DNA of 64,000 nucleotides from CAJWOS01 sp964502005 (GTDB lineage: Bacteria; Myxococcota_A; UBA796; UBA2385): NCBI GenBank assembly GCA_964502005.1, contig CAZCUX010000030.1, positions 1-64,000 of the forward strand, written 5' to 3'. Below are positions 41,604 to 50,366 of the stretch, piece by piece (within the stretch, counting starts at the first letter, position 1; each line of letters opens with the position of its first letter). The position numbers were made by a program, and so were the translations under genes. The notes beneath the pieces are model-generated. The model was given only the letters and a program-made list of their open reading frames with translations, searched no databases and was not told the DNA's origin.

Positions 41604-42766
41604 ACGGTGTACTGGGAGTTCTTGAGGTACTCGTCGGCAAACGAGATGCCCACGCCGCTCGGCTTGGACTCCACCTTCATGCCATCACCCAAATAAATTG
41701 CGACGTGACCGCTCTTGACCAGGAGGTCGCCCGGTTGGATTTGTTCCTTTCCAACTTTGGGCAACGACAACATTTGGGTGCTGCTATACAATTGGAGGTT
41801 GATACCCGCCTTTTTCATCACTGCAAGCACGAAGCCCGAGCAATCGTACCCAATCACGCCCTTCGTGGACACATACGGCTTTTGCCCCTTCATTTGGTAC
41901 GTGCCGCCATCGCCCGGCGCCTGACCATACCGATAAGGGCTCGCGCCTCCAAAATAAGGAGCGTTTTGCTGCGTACGCGCCCAACCGAGCGCCGCCAACA
42001 CCGCCGGTGGCGTGAGGACCGGCCCCGAGGACACCGGCGCGGGCGCTTGGGTCGGCGTTTGTGCGCCGACCGCCGCCGCCACCGACTTCGCCCGGCCACT
42101 CGTGAGCACACCGCGTGTGACCGCGCCCACAATGCCGTCGGGCTTCAGGCCGTTTGCTTTCTGAAATTCGACGACCGCACGTTGGGTGACCGGGCCAAAG
42201 TCCCCGTCTGCTTTGAGCTTGGCGCCATATTGGTTCAACGCCTGCTGCAACGCCACCACCGACGCGCCCTTGGCACCCAGCGCGAGGCTCGCGGTGCCCA
42301 TGCCCGAGGTGGATGCGGGGGTAGACGGCGCTTGTGCTGGCGACGAAGGCGCGGGTGCGGGACCACCGACCGACTTGGCGTGTCCGCCTTGGATGACGCC
42401 GCGGGTAACCGGCCCTACGACGCCGTCGGGCTTCAGGCCGTTTGCTTTTTGGAATGCGACCACGGCGGCGTGGGTGACGGGTCCAAAAACGCCGTCCGCC
42501 TTCAAGCGTGCGCCATAATGGTTCAATGCCTGTTGAAGCGCTTGAACCGAGGCCCCGCGCGCGCCGTTGCGCAACGTAGAGACGCCGAGGTTGAACGATG
42601 GCGCCGCCGCAGTCTTGGCCGCGCCTTCGCTCCACATGTCCACCGATGCCGCGGAGACCTCAGCTTCTTGCGGGGCGGATGGTCCCCCCACAGCGCGGCT
42701 CGAAGCCTGCGAAGACGATGCTGCTCGCGCGGACGAGTTGCTGGTAGCAGGAAGTCGGGCAAGCAT
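41588..42766 (-). CDS. NlpC/P60 peptidoglycan endopeptidase with two PG-binding domains
   Basis: 392 residues from the ATG at 42766 (GGAGGT upstream). Two PG_binding_1 domains are nearly identical (about 58-128 and 158-228: GASVQALQQALN, GARLKADGVFGPVT, FQKANGLKPDG), joined by Pro/Ala linkers. The catalytic NlpC/P60 domain (about 255-392) has Cys309 in GYDCSGFVLAV and His354 in KSGHVAIYLG. No signal peptide is apparent, although Ala/Ser-rich residues 1-60 might direct export by another route. It would cut D-Glu/meso-Dap stem peptides. Confidence 0.88.
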   Translation of the reverse strand: MLARLPATSNSSARAASSSQASSRAVGGPSAPQEAEVSAASVDMWSEGAAKTAAAPSFNLGVSTLRNGARGASVQALQQALNHYGARLKADGVFGPVTHAAVVAFQKANGLKPDGVVGPVTRGVIQGGHAKSVGGPAPAPSSPAQAPSTPASTSGMGTASLALGAKGASVVALQQALNQYGAKLKADGDFGPVTQRAVVEFQKANGLKPDGIVGAVTRGVLTSGRAKSVAAAVGAQTPTQAPAPVSSGPVLTPPAVLAALGWARTQQNAPYFGGASPYRYGQAPGDGGTYQMKGQKPYVSTKGVIGYDCSGFVLAVMKKAGINLQLYSSTQMLSLPKVGKEQIQPGDLLVKSGHVAIYLGDGMKVESKPSGVGISFADEYLKNSQYTVHRPW

Positions 42767-42800
42767 CGTTACCTCCAAAAAAAAACACGCACCGGAAAAC

Positions 42801-42831
42801 CACCCCGGACTATACCGCAAACGCCGGGGTG
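42801..42831. promoter_or_regulatory. 8-bp hairpin in the leader of the NlpC/P60 gene
   Basis: CACCCCGG (42801-42808) and CCGGGGTG (42824-42831) are perfect inverted repeats. On the minus strand the stem is followed 17 bases later by nine T (42774-42785 region), just before the ribosome site of the gene at 42766. A leader hairpin plus T-run could be a weak attenuator. Confidence 0.35.
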
Positions 42832-43002
42832 AAGGAGCCAAGCCCTCCGCGGTACGAAACAAATGTTACCATAGTGACATCGAACAGGAAAGATTCCCAT
42901 ACGACTATCAGCGGGGCGTCTTCAATCCGATCCCAACCCCGTCCCCGATGCGACATCGGAGGCGCCCACCCAGGGCGCCCGCGATTGCGGTATAAGAGAA
43001 TC

Positions 43003-44442
43003 ATGCGCTTTTTTCTCTTTTCTTTGCTTGGAATCGGCTGCAACGCCGCAAAAGTGGACTCCGCGGCCTCCGCTGCCCCGGCCCCGTGGTCCGTCCAAGC
43101 GGGGCAATTGCGGGACGGCGAAGGCAGACAACGCCTGCTCCATGGCGTAAATGCCCGCGTCGAGGGCCTCTTCGACGTCACCTTTGACGACGGGCGCACG
43201 GCATTGGAGGTGATTCCTCCCTTTTCCGGCGAAGACTGCGCGTTTATTTCCGAAGAACTGGGCATGAACCTGCTCCGCTTGCCCGTCAACTGGTCGGGCA
43301 TCGAGCCACAGCCCGGACAGTGGGACGAAGCGTACCTCGCGCAGCTTGGCCAGCTTGTCGATGATTGCGCCGCTGCCGACGTCTGGACCATCGTCGACCT
43401 CCACCAAGACGCCTATGGCAAAGACATTGGCGAAGACGGCGCCCCCTTGTGGGCCATCACGCCGCCCCCTACGGAACTTCTCGAAGGCCCCCTGACCGCC
43501 GAAGAGCTGGCCCGCCGTCGCCTCAGCGTGGAAGTATTGCAGGCGTTCAACAGCCTTTATACCAACGCCCCGCTGCCCCACGGACAAGGCGCCCTCGACG
43601 CTTATGCAGCAATGGCGGCACACCTCGCCGCATTTCTGTCCGCACATCCCGGCGCCATCGCGCTCGAGCTCCACAATGAGCCAGTCACCGGCGGCCGACA
43701 AGACCTCCTCGACGACTTCCATGACGCCGTCGCTGCGGCCATTCGCGCCGAGCGACCCGATTGGCCGCTCGTGTTCGAGCCCGACAGCTTGCGCAACTTG
43801 GTCGACTCCGCGCCGGTCGAACGACCGTGGTCCTGGGGCAACGGCATTTACGGTCCCCACATCTACACCGACGTCTTCGAAGACGGCTGGGCATCGGAAG
43901 ACACCCTGGCTATCGAGCAGTCCGTCGCGGATGCAGCCACCGAGGCCTCCACACACGCCGCCCACCTTTTCATCGGTGAGTTCGGCCACGACCCCCGCAC
44001 CGACCGCGGCGCGTTGTTTATTGAGACCAGCCTCCACGCGTTCGACACCCACCGCGCGAGCTGGGCCATCTGGTTGTACGAAGAACACTCCCAGGACGCA
44101 TGGGGCTTGTGGGATGAAGGGGCCGAAGCCCACACCCGCGGCGCCTTGCGAGAAGCTGCCGCCAACCAGCTCGCGCGACCGTTTCCGACGGCCATCGAAG
44201 GCGAGCTGCTGTCTCTCCACTACGACCGCGAAAGCCGCGTGTTGGCGGTCACACTGACGCCCACCGGCGATGGCATCCACACGTTCGCGGTTCCCACGCG
44301 CACCTATCCTTCGGGCGTTCGCGCCGAATGTAGCACAACACCAGCCACAACCGAAGTCATCCGTCCAGGTCGCATCTCGGTGCAATGTAGCGATACAGAG
44401 GTGACCTTGTTTCCAGCCGATGAAAGCGAAAATCGGCGATAG
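43003..44442 (+). CDS. GH5-family glycoside hydrolase (endoglycoceramidase-like)
   Basis: 479 residues. A short lipoprotein signal (FFLFSLLGIGCNAA, Cys13) anchors the protein. The TIM-barrel (about 35-400) has GH5 landmarks: LLHGVNARVEG, LRLPVNWSGIEPQPGQW, VDLHQDAYGK, acid/base Glu226 in LELHNEPV and nucleophile Glu326 in FIGEFGHD. The last 80 residues form a beta-sandwich. The closest family by eye is the endoglycoceramidase/GH5_28-like group, which releases glycans from glycolipids, but a cellulase-type substrate is possible. Confidence 0.87.
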   Translation: MRFFLFSLLGIGCNAAKVDSAASAAPAPWSVQAGQLRDGEGRQRLLHGVNARVEGLFDVTFDDGRTALEVIPPFSGEDCAFISEELGMNLLRLPVNWSGIEPQPGQWDEAYLAQLGQLVDDCAAADVWTIVDLHQDAYGKDIGEDGAPLWAITPPPTELLEGPLTAEELARRRLSVEVLQAFNSLYTNAPLPHGQGALDAYAAMAAHLAAFLSAHPGAIALELHNEPVTGGRQDLLDDFHDAVAAAIRAERPDWPLVFEPDSLRNLVDSAPVERPWSWGNGIYGPHIYTDVFEDGWASEDTLAIEQSVADAATEASTHAAHLFIGEFGHDPRTDRGALFIETSLHAFDTHRASWAIWLYEEHSQDAWGLWDEGAEAHTRGALREAAANQLARPFPTAIEGELLSLHYDRESRVLAVTLTPTGDGIHTFAVPTRTYPSGVRAECSTTPATTEVIRPGRISVQCSDTEVTLFPADESENRR

Positions 44443-44490
44443 ACGGCACGCTGCCCGTACCCACCCCTTATCGCCGCGGAGACGGAAGGT

Positions 44491-45993
44491 TCAGCCGGCG
44501 AACCGTTCGGACTGCCGACGTTCGGCCCACCGCGCCAACGTCGTTTGTACGTCCAATCCGCGCATTGGCTTGGTCAAGAAGTCGTCCATGCCTTCCTCCA
44601 AGCAATGCGCCCGCTCGTCGACCGCGCCATTTGCCGTCATTGCGATAATCGGCGTCCGCGCAGCCCCCGGCCCCGCCGCACCGCTGCGAATGGCACGCGT
44701 GGCCTCCAAGCCCCCCATCACAGGCATTTCGAGGTCCATCAGCACCACATCAAATGAATGGTCATTCAGTATTTCGATGGCCGCCTGGCCATGGGGCGCA
44801 ATCGTCACAACGCACCCCCAATGTTCGAGCAAGCCCTTGGCCACGAGCTGATTGATGGGGTTGTCCTCCACCACCAGCACCCGATAGTTGAGGGCGGGCG
44901 CCGTTATACTCTCCGCCGTCTCCAACGCCGCAGTTTCTACAACCGGAAGGTCCACCACAAAGGTTGTCCCGACGCCGACCGTGCTCGTCACAGAAAGACT
45001 CCCCTCCATCAGCTCGACCAACTGGCGCGTAATGGCCAAGCCGAGACCGGTTCCCCCGTATCGCCGCGCGACGTGGGCACCCGCTTGGGCGAAGGGCTCG
45101 AAAATCGTGTGAAGCTGGTCTTCGGCGATGCCCACCCCGGAATCTTGCACCACCACCTGCATCCGATGCGCCGCGGCCAACCGCACCGTCACCCGCACCC
45201 AGCCCCCTTCGGAGAACTTCACCGCGTTCCCGGCGAGATTGAGGAGAATCTGCCGTAAACGCGTCGGGTCGCCCATGACCCAGGGAGGCACATCGTCCGC
45301 ACAGTCGACGAATACTTGCACATGTCCCGCCCGTGCATTGGGCAACAAAATCAAGCGGACCTGCCGCAACAGCCCGCGCACATCCACCGGCATACGCTCT
45401 AAGGCCAAGCGCCCGGAGTCAATCCGCGAAAAGTCGAGGATGTCGTTGACGAGGGACAATAGCTGCTCCGCGCTCTCCGCGATGATGTCGACCCTTTCTT
45501 GCTGTTCGGCCGAGAGAGCATTGGCGCGCACGATTTGGGTCATGCCAATCACGCCATTCAATGGGGTGCGAATTTCGTGACTCAAGGTCGAGAGCCATCG
45601 ACTTCGCGCATCTCTCGCCGCGATGGCTTCATTGAGCTGTCGGGAAAGGTCACGCAACGTCCCGACAACAAGCGCCAAGCCCAGATTGGCCAGATTTCCA
45701 ATCCAAAACGGTAGCCAGCCCTCTTCTCCAACTACGGCGCCATAGGAGAGCGTGTTTGCGAGCATCAATTGCGTCAACAGCATCGTGACCGCGGCAAATG
45801 GGGCCCACCACTTTCCCCGCCACCAAGCGACCGCGAGCACAGGCGCCACGCTGAGAATTCCGGCCCCTTTTCCCAAGACCCCGTGAAGAATCGGATACGA
45901 GGCGGAAAACACAACACAAGCACCCAATACAATACCGGCGGTCTTTGCGTGCGCCCGCCCGAATTTGCCGATATGTAACAGAGTACGGTTCAC
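44491..45993 (-). CDS. Hybrid sensor histidine kinase with receiver domain
   Basis: 500 residues, GTG start. Four to five membrane helices (20-110) form the input region. HisKA has His139 in LSTLSHEIRTPLNG. HATPase has the N-box Asn256 (NLAGNAVKFS), DSGVGIAED and GGTGLGLAI. A C-terminal receiver carries Asp420 (DVVLMDLEMPVMGG) and the conserved TKP Lys. It would autophosphorylate and pass phosphate internally, then to an unlinked regulator. The gene is eight bases downstream of the DUF2141 gene, so the two are probably cotranscribed. Confidence 0.93.
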   Translation of the reverse strand: MNRTLLHIGKFGRAHAKTAGIVLGACVVFSASYPILHGVLGKGAGILSVAPVLAVAWWRGKWWAPFAAVTMLLTQLMLANTLSYGAVVGEEGWLPFWIGNLANLGLALVVGTLRDLSRQLNEAIAARDARSRWLSTLSHEIRTPLNGVIGMTQIVRANALSAEQQERVDIIAESAEQLLSLVNDILDFSRIDSGRLALERMPVDVRGLLRQVRLILLPNARAGHVQVFVDCADDVPPWVMGDPTRLRQILLNLAGNAVKFSEGGWVRVTVRLAAAHRMQVVVQDSGVGIAEDQLHTIFEPFAQAGAHVARRYGGTGLGLAITRQLVELMEGSLSVTSTVGVGTTFVVDLPVVETAALETAESITAPALNYRVLVVEDNPINQLVAKGLLEHWGCVVTIAPHGQAAIEILNDHSFDVVLMDLEMPVMGGLEATRAIRSGAAGPGAARTPIIAMTANGAVDERAHCLEEGMDDFLTKPMRGLDVQTTLARWAERRQSERFAG

Positions 45994-46001
45994 TTTATTC
46001 T

Positions 46002-46412
46002 CTATAGCAAATAAGCTATCGAAATGGGTACCACGGCCCCCGCTGTATCGACCGCCACAACGGCGTCCGAAAAACGCGGCGGACCAAACCGCGACGCTGA
46101 CCGCCCAACACTTGCTCCTACTCCTTCAGACGGCATTCCAAGCCAATTTGTATTTAGGGCACCGTTGTCGTCTTCGTCATGAATCACAGTAAACGCCCAA
46201 ACACCCGGCGCTACGTCCACCGACACCACCGCGCCTCCCGAAGCTGCCGAAAACGTCCATCGAGCCGCAGCGCGCTCTCGCGCCATCGGAAACCCTTCCG
46301 GCGACTGCCATGCGGTCACGAGTACTACACCGTCTTGACTTCGCAAACCCGTCAATCGGAGTTGTACTGGCGCTGCAAGAGCAATGCCGGCAAACAACAT
46401 CGCTCCAATCAT
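46002..46412 (-). CDS. DUF2141-family exported protein
   Basis: 136 residues. The ATG at 46412 is chosen because GGAGG lies seven bases upstream and gives a clean signal peptide (MIGAMLFAGIALAAPV). The mature part shows the DUF2141 pattern VQLRLTGLRSQDGVVLVTAWQSPEGFP, GVWAFTVIHDEDDNGALNTNWLGMPSEGVGAS. Acidic HDEDDNG may bind a metal. The function of the family is unknown. It leads a two-gene unit with the hybrid kinase. Confidence 0.88.
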   Translation of the reverse strand: MIGAMLFAGIALAAPVQLRLTGLRSQDGVVLVTAWQSPEGFPMARERAAARWTFSAASGGAVVSVDVAPGVWAFTVIHDEDDNGALNTNWLGMPSEGVGASVGRSASRFGPPRFSDAVVAVDTAGAVVPISIAYLL

Positions 46413-46545
46413 GGACAACCTCCAAAACCGCCGCACATTTCGACATCGGTTTCAGAGGCAAAAAACTCAAGCAAACAAGAACAATATTTCCCGCTTTTCG
46501 ACAACGTCGATCCGCGCGAAGTCGGCGCGGACCCTATCGCCGTCG

Positions 46546-48699
46546 TTATCGGTAATAGACGAGGTAAGAGACCATATCAATACGCGCCCCTTCATGGCCA
46601 TTGCGACGCCGGACCTCGCCATCCACCTCAGCGAAATACCCGATTTCATGGGGGTCTCCATCCAGCAAACGGTCGGAGACATCTACCCGCCAAGGGTCGA
46701 CTTCGAGCCCCGGACACCAGCCGCCACGCCCATAAATCCAAGTCCCTGCCTGATTGGGTATGGTTCCATCCGCGACCTGCGCCGCGCAACCGTACAAATC
46801 CCCGACCATCGGATGGTCACGAAGCTCTGCGCTGCCGTCGTCAAACGTAAATGTATGCTGGTGGTCACAGAACTCCGCGCAGCCGTCACCCGCACCGCCA
46901 TGACCGGTAATAACAGCCATCAGCTCGACCTGGGCGACGTCCGCGGGAACCGAAACGGTTTGGGGCAAGTGGGCGGGCGTCCAGATTTCCTCCCAGTTTC
47001 CATCGAGGGAACCCAGTTCGGTGCCCGGCGCCGCAGGGCTCAACATTCGCCACGCCCCACCTTTGCAGCCAGTCAACAGGTCTTCGTCGTTTGCCGCTGG
47101 TGTCGCCTCCGCATCCGCCGCAGAGGCGGCATCATTGACCGTTTCACACCAAAGCAAACCGTGCTCCGTCCAACGGAAATCCATGCGCGTGAAGTCATTC
47201 CGACCGTACGGATGCTGCCGGGGATTTTGGCCGACAAGCCACCCGCCCGTCTCTTGAATATCACTGCTTACAACGGTGGTTTCATAGTTCTCGTCGTCGG
47301 GATGAACCTTGATGGACCACACCCCTGTCGACGAATCAAACTGATGAATCGCGCCCCAGTTATACGTATCGGAGAGATACCCACCGCCGAACAAAGGCTG
47401 AAGCTCCGTGGGGCGCACGCCGTGACCGGAATTGGATAGCCGCACATCCAAGGTAATATCGTAGGGCTGCTGGCTATAAAACGCGAACTTCCGCGGCCCG
47501 CCGTCCTGCAACAAGGCCAAGAAAGGCGTGACATCGTGAACCCAGCGGCCCGGTCGCCAATACGTTGTAATCCAGCGGCCCACCTCGGTGTTGCATATCG
47601 TGGACTCGTCCTCCGACGTCAGTGGGTCGTCTGTCTCGCACAAATACAGATGGACCAGGTAGTCCCACGCCGGACACCCAACGAGGTCCGGGTGGGCGCT
47701 GCATGCCATCGTGAGGTCGAACTCCATGGTGTCGTAGGAGGCCATCGTGGCAGCATCGGGCAACTCCAACACCGCGTAGCTGCGCTGGCCTCCCCAGCCG
47801 GGGTCCTCGACGCGCGCGGAGACGAACAGCGGGTACACATCCACATTGGTCTGCGCGTCCAGGCGGTCCTGGCGGTCGCTGGCAAAGTTGTGGTACTCGG
47901 GCTCATACGCCAAAAAGTACGCGGGACAGGTGCTCCAGCCGGTCAAGGGGTCGCACAAGTACCCAAGCTCCCGCACCACCTGCATGCGGTCAATCGAAAT
48001 GCCAGCAAAAGGCGCGCCTGCATCGGAAACAAAGGTCGCCATTGGACCGATGACATCCGCTTCCGTGTCTCGTTGGTCCGAAAAGAAGATTCTCTGCCGC
48101 AGCTGCGCTTCGGTAGAGCCACCAATCGCCGTGAGCGCGCTGTCCACCGACTCTTGCACCGCCTCAAGTTCAGCTACGCGGTCTCCGGCGGCAGCCGCGT
48201 CACTGAAAAACACAATTTGTACGTTGACAGGCGTAGCCGTGAGCCAGTCTTGTATCGCCGAAACGCTCGACAAATCGGGATAATGCCCAATCGAACTATA
48301 TTGCCGAATAGACAATAATAGCACAGAATCACAACCTGTCCAGTGTTCAGACAGGGACCAAGTATCGCCCCCCAGCAAAGGAAACGAAGCGTCGGGCGCA
48401 ATCGCATCAAAGGTGGTGTCGCCCGAATCCGTACGCCAGGGCCGCACGGTGAGGCCCTCCGCCGCACAATAGGCCTCGGGGGTCAGCGGCGCAGGCTCGT
48501 CGGCCGTATCCTCGGGGTCGTCCGTATTGTCGGTGGTAGGATCGGTGGTGGGGTCGGTTGTATCGGGAGACGTCGTGCCCGCGGTCGTATCTGTACCTGC
48601 CGATTTGGGTGGGTCGTCCGTACATGCACCGAGCAAAACGCCCAGGCTCACGACGAAGACCGGTCCAACAACGCGCGCTTCACGAACGGGAGTCCACAT
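46546..48699 (-). CDS. PNGase F-like lipoprotein with redoxin-like N-terminal region
   Basis: 717 residues from the ATG at 48699 (GGAGGT upstream). The lipobox is LGVLLGAC (Cys26), followed by a Thr/Asp/Pro linker to about 75. Residues about 85-270 (FPLLGGDTWSLSEHWTGCDSVLLLSIRQ) resemble a redoxin-type fold without a CXXC pair. Residues about 290-717 match the two beta-jellyrolls of peptide-N-glycosidase F: CPAWDYLVHLYLC, VGRWITTYWRPGRWVHDVTPFLALL, GHGGAGDGCAEFC. PNGase F removes N-linked glycans between Asn and GlcNAc. The catalytic residues cannot be placed safely by eye. Confidence 0.75.
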   Translation of the reverse strand: MWTPVREARVVGPVFVVSLGVLLGACTDDPPKSAGTDTTAGTTSPDTTDPTTDPTTDNTDDPEDTADEPAPLTPEAYCAAEGLTVRPWRTDSGDTTFDAIAPDASFPLLGGDTWSLSEHWTGCDSVLLLSIRQYSSIGHYPDLSSVSAIQDWLTATPVNVQIVFFSDAAAAGDRVAELEAVQESVDSALTAIGGSTEAQLRQRIFFSDQRDTEADVIGPMATFVSDAGAPFAGISIDRMQVVRELGYLCDPLTGWSTCPAYFLAYEPEYHNFASDRQDRLDAQTNVDVYPLFVSARVEDPGWGGQRSYAVLELPDAATMASYDTMEFDLTMACSAHPDLVGCPAWDYLVHLYLCETDDPLTSEDESTICNTEVGRWITTYWRPGRWVHDVTPFLALLQDGGPRKFAFYSQQPYDITLDVRLSNSGHGVRPTELQPLFGGGYLSDTYNWGAIHQFDSSTGVWSIKVHPDDENYETTVVSSDIQETGGWLVGQNPRQHPYGRNDFTRMDFRWTEHGLLWCETVNDAASAADAEATPAANDEDLLTGCKGGAWRMLSPAAPGTELGSLDGNWEEIWTPAHLPQTVSVPADVAQVELMAVITGHGGAGDGCAEFCDHQHTFTFDDGSAELRDHPMVGDLYGCAAQVADGTIPNQAGTWIYGRGGWCPGLEVDPWRVDVSDRLLDGDPHEIGYFAEVDGEVRRRNGHEGARIDMVSYLVYYR

Positions 48700-48943
48700 A
48701 TAACCTCCGGGGGGCCCCCTCTTCTTACCCCCAACCGTCCGCAGCGATGGTGCAAACGTCGCCGACCACACACAATTTCCACATCTCCGCGGCTCTCGAT
48801 CGATCGGCGCCCACAGCATGACCGACTTGGCGCAGAAACAACACAGATTTGCACTTCATCCCGAAATCGTCATTCAACCAAGCACAGTCAAAAACATTCA
48901 TGCTTACGCTGCTATCGACGATTTCACCCCTCACCTTGTTTCT

Positions 48944-48960
48944 TAGAGAATCATTCTCTA
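48944..48960. promoter_or_regulatory. 17-bp palindrome, Fur-box-like
   Basis: TAGAGAATCATTCTCTA is an exact palindrome around the central C. It agrees with 10 of 14 non-central positions of the TGATAAT-N-ATTATCA model. It overlaps the presumed rightward promoter and lies 245 bases upstream of the PNGase F-like gene on the other strand, so it could serve either. Confidence 0.5.
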
Positions 48961-49112
48961 TTGTTACCGATGTTTTCTCATGCCATAACAGAAGGGTGAG
49001 GCACGAAGAGCCAACCACCCTCTCGTAGCGATTTCTTCCCCGAGCATTCCTCGGAGATAGTTGAAAAAACCGCGAGCGCGCTCTTCTTCACCACCCGGTC
49101 TCGCAAATTGGA

Positions 49113-49146
49113 CACCGTACAGCCACCCTGTACGGTGTTTTTTTTT
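49113..49146 (+). terminator. Strong intrinsic terminator with no gene assigned
   Basis: A perfect 10-bp stem with a five-base loop and nine T, one of the two best terminators in the window. It functions only on the plus strand, where no protein gene precedes it within 4.5 kb. Confidence 0.85.
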
Positions 49147-49278
49147 GCGAAATAGTCAACGGAGCCTATTTCTATCGTCTGTGAATAGCGCCCGAGAGCA
49201 CCCGGCGGATGTTGGCGGCGTCCGCCGTCCCCACGGCGAACGGTTCGCGATGTTGCAGCTGGTGCGCGGCGGGCGGAA

Positions 49279-50277
49279 CTACGAAGGCGCGCAGGTCGAA
49301 ACGCCCGCCCCTACAACATTGATGCCCAGCTCCGAGACGACCCGCACGATGCTTCCGTCCCGTCCAATCTTGTGGACTTCTGTGGAGTTGCCCATTCCAT
49401 AATAGCGGACGAACAGATAAAAATCGCCGTCCCACGCTGCAAATGCGAACGTATCCAAGTTGGAGATGTCGAGGGTGGTGCCCACGCGGATGGTGTCCAA
49501 GACCGCGCCATTCGTTTGGTCGAGCTCCACCACCTGCAAGGGCGACTCCAGCGGCAGCACGCCGAACAACTCACCCGCACCCGTACCCGTCAGCTCGGCC
49601 TGGCTGGGCAAGGAACCGAGGGGGGTGAGCTGCCAAGTAGACGTGTCCAAATGCGCGAGCTGGCGGCTGTTGGCCACAAAAAGTTCATCGCGCCAGGTGT
49701 CGGCCGTGGGCGTAGCAAAGCCCATCCCGAACGAGCCAAAACTGCTGTTGTTGTAGCTGGTCGCGGTGCAGCGAAGCGTCGAAAGGTCGACGGCGAACAC
49801 TTCTTGGTCGGCATAGCGCACATAGGCGACCCCGTCACGCGCCACGCCCATCGACGCCGGAATGCTCCAACTGTCGCAGTCGAGCACGCCAAGCTGGGTA
49901 AGCGACAAGGTGGTGGGGTCGAAGAGGGCCAAACGCCCCGAGTCCTGGTCGAGCACGTAGATGAGGTCCGAGGTCTCGGTGCAGTCATCTTCGGGCGCGG
50001 GATCGTCGACGACCGGCTCGTCTTCTGGCTCATCGACCGGGTCACTCGGTTCGCCCGTGCTGCCCTCGCCATCGTCAACCGGCTCTTCGGTGGTGCCGGT
50101 CTCGGTGGTGCCTGCCGGCTCTTCTGTCGTGGCGTCGTCGGAGAGCCCGCTATCCGCGCCATTGCTCAACTTCAGCTCGGGATTGAGCTGGAAGTCTTGC
50201 ATACATCCTCCCAACACAACGCCGATGGCAAGCGTAGAGAGGCGGGTCGAAAATGTCGTGGCAGATAGGCAGAGCAT
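49279..50277 (-). CDS. Lipoprotein with beta-propeller-like domain
   Basis: 332 residues. The lipobox is IGVVLGGC (Cys25). Residues about 45-98 form a Thr/Glu/Asp/Pro linker (TTEEPAGTTETGTTEEP). Residues about 100-332 contain repeated units (SDLIYVLDQDSGRLALFDPTTLSLTQLG, RQLAHLDTSTWQLTPLGSLP, EVHKIGRDGSIVRVVSELG) typical of a YVTN/WD-like or DUF-type propeller. It is probably a surface protein of binding function. No ligand is evident. It lies 89 bases downstream of the LysR gene and may follow it in the same transcript. Confidence 0.75.
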   Translation of the reverse strand: MLCLSATTFSTRLSTLAIGVVLGGCMQDFQLNPELKLSNGADSGLSDDATTEEPAGTTETGTTEEPVDDGEGSTGEPSDPVDEPEDEPVVDDPAPEDDCTETSDLIYVLDQDSGRLALFDPTTLSLTQLGVLDCDSWSIPASMGVARDGVAYVRYADQEVFAVDLSTLRCTATSYNNSSFGSFGMGFATPTADTWRDELFVANSRQLAHLDTSTWQLTPLGSLPSQAELTGTGAGELFGVLPLESPLQVVELDQTNGAVLDTIRVGTTLDISNLDTFAFAAWDGDFYLFVRYYGMGNSTEVHKIGRDGSIVRVVSELGINVVGAGVSTCAPS

Positions 50278-50366
50278 GGGGCCTCCAGAACAAAATCAGG
50301 ATGCCACACCTCCATCACCAAAGAAAGCGATGAAATTTGACGAAATCCATCAAAATAATTGACGAA

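Larger units (their letters stand above)
48936..49146 (+). ncRNA. Candidate Fur-box-controlled small RNA
   Basis: TTGTTT (48936-48941), a 17-base spacer and TATTGT (48959-48964) form a promoter. The spacer holds most of a perfect 17-bp palindrome, TAGAGAATCATTCTCTA (48944-48960), close to a 7-1-7 Fur box. About 150 bases later CACCGTACAG (49113-49122) pairs exactly with CTGTACGGTG (49128-49137), followed by nine T. Nothing annotated on the plus strand uses this terminator, so a transcript of about 175 bases is implied. Internal hairpins (CCGAG/CTCGG near 49040) support structure. The nine-codon frame at 48970 is probably not meaningful. Confidence 0.5.

Noticed and set aside
42774..42785. A-run before the NlpC/P60 gene as a full terminator with the 42801-42831 hairpin
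   Set aside because: Seventeen bases separate stem and T-run on the minus strand, too far for a normal intrinsic terminator; kept only as a possible weak attenuator.
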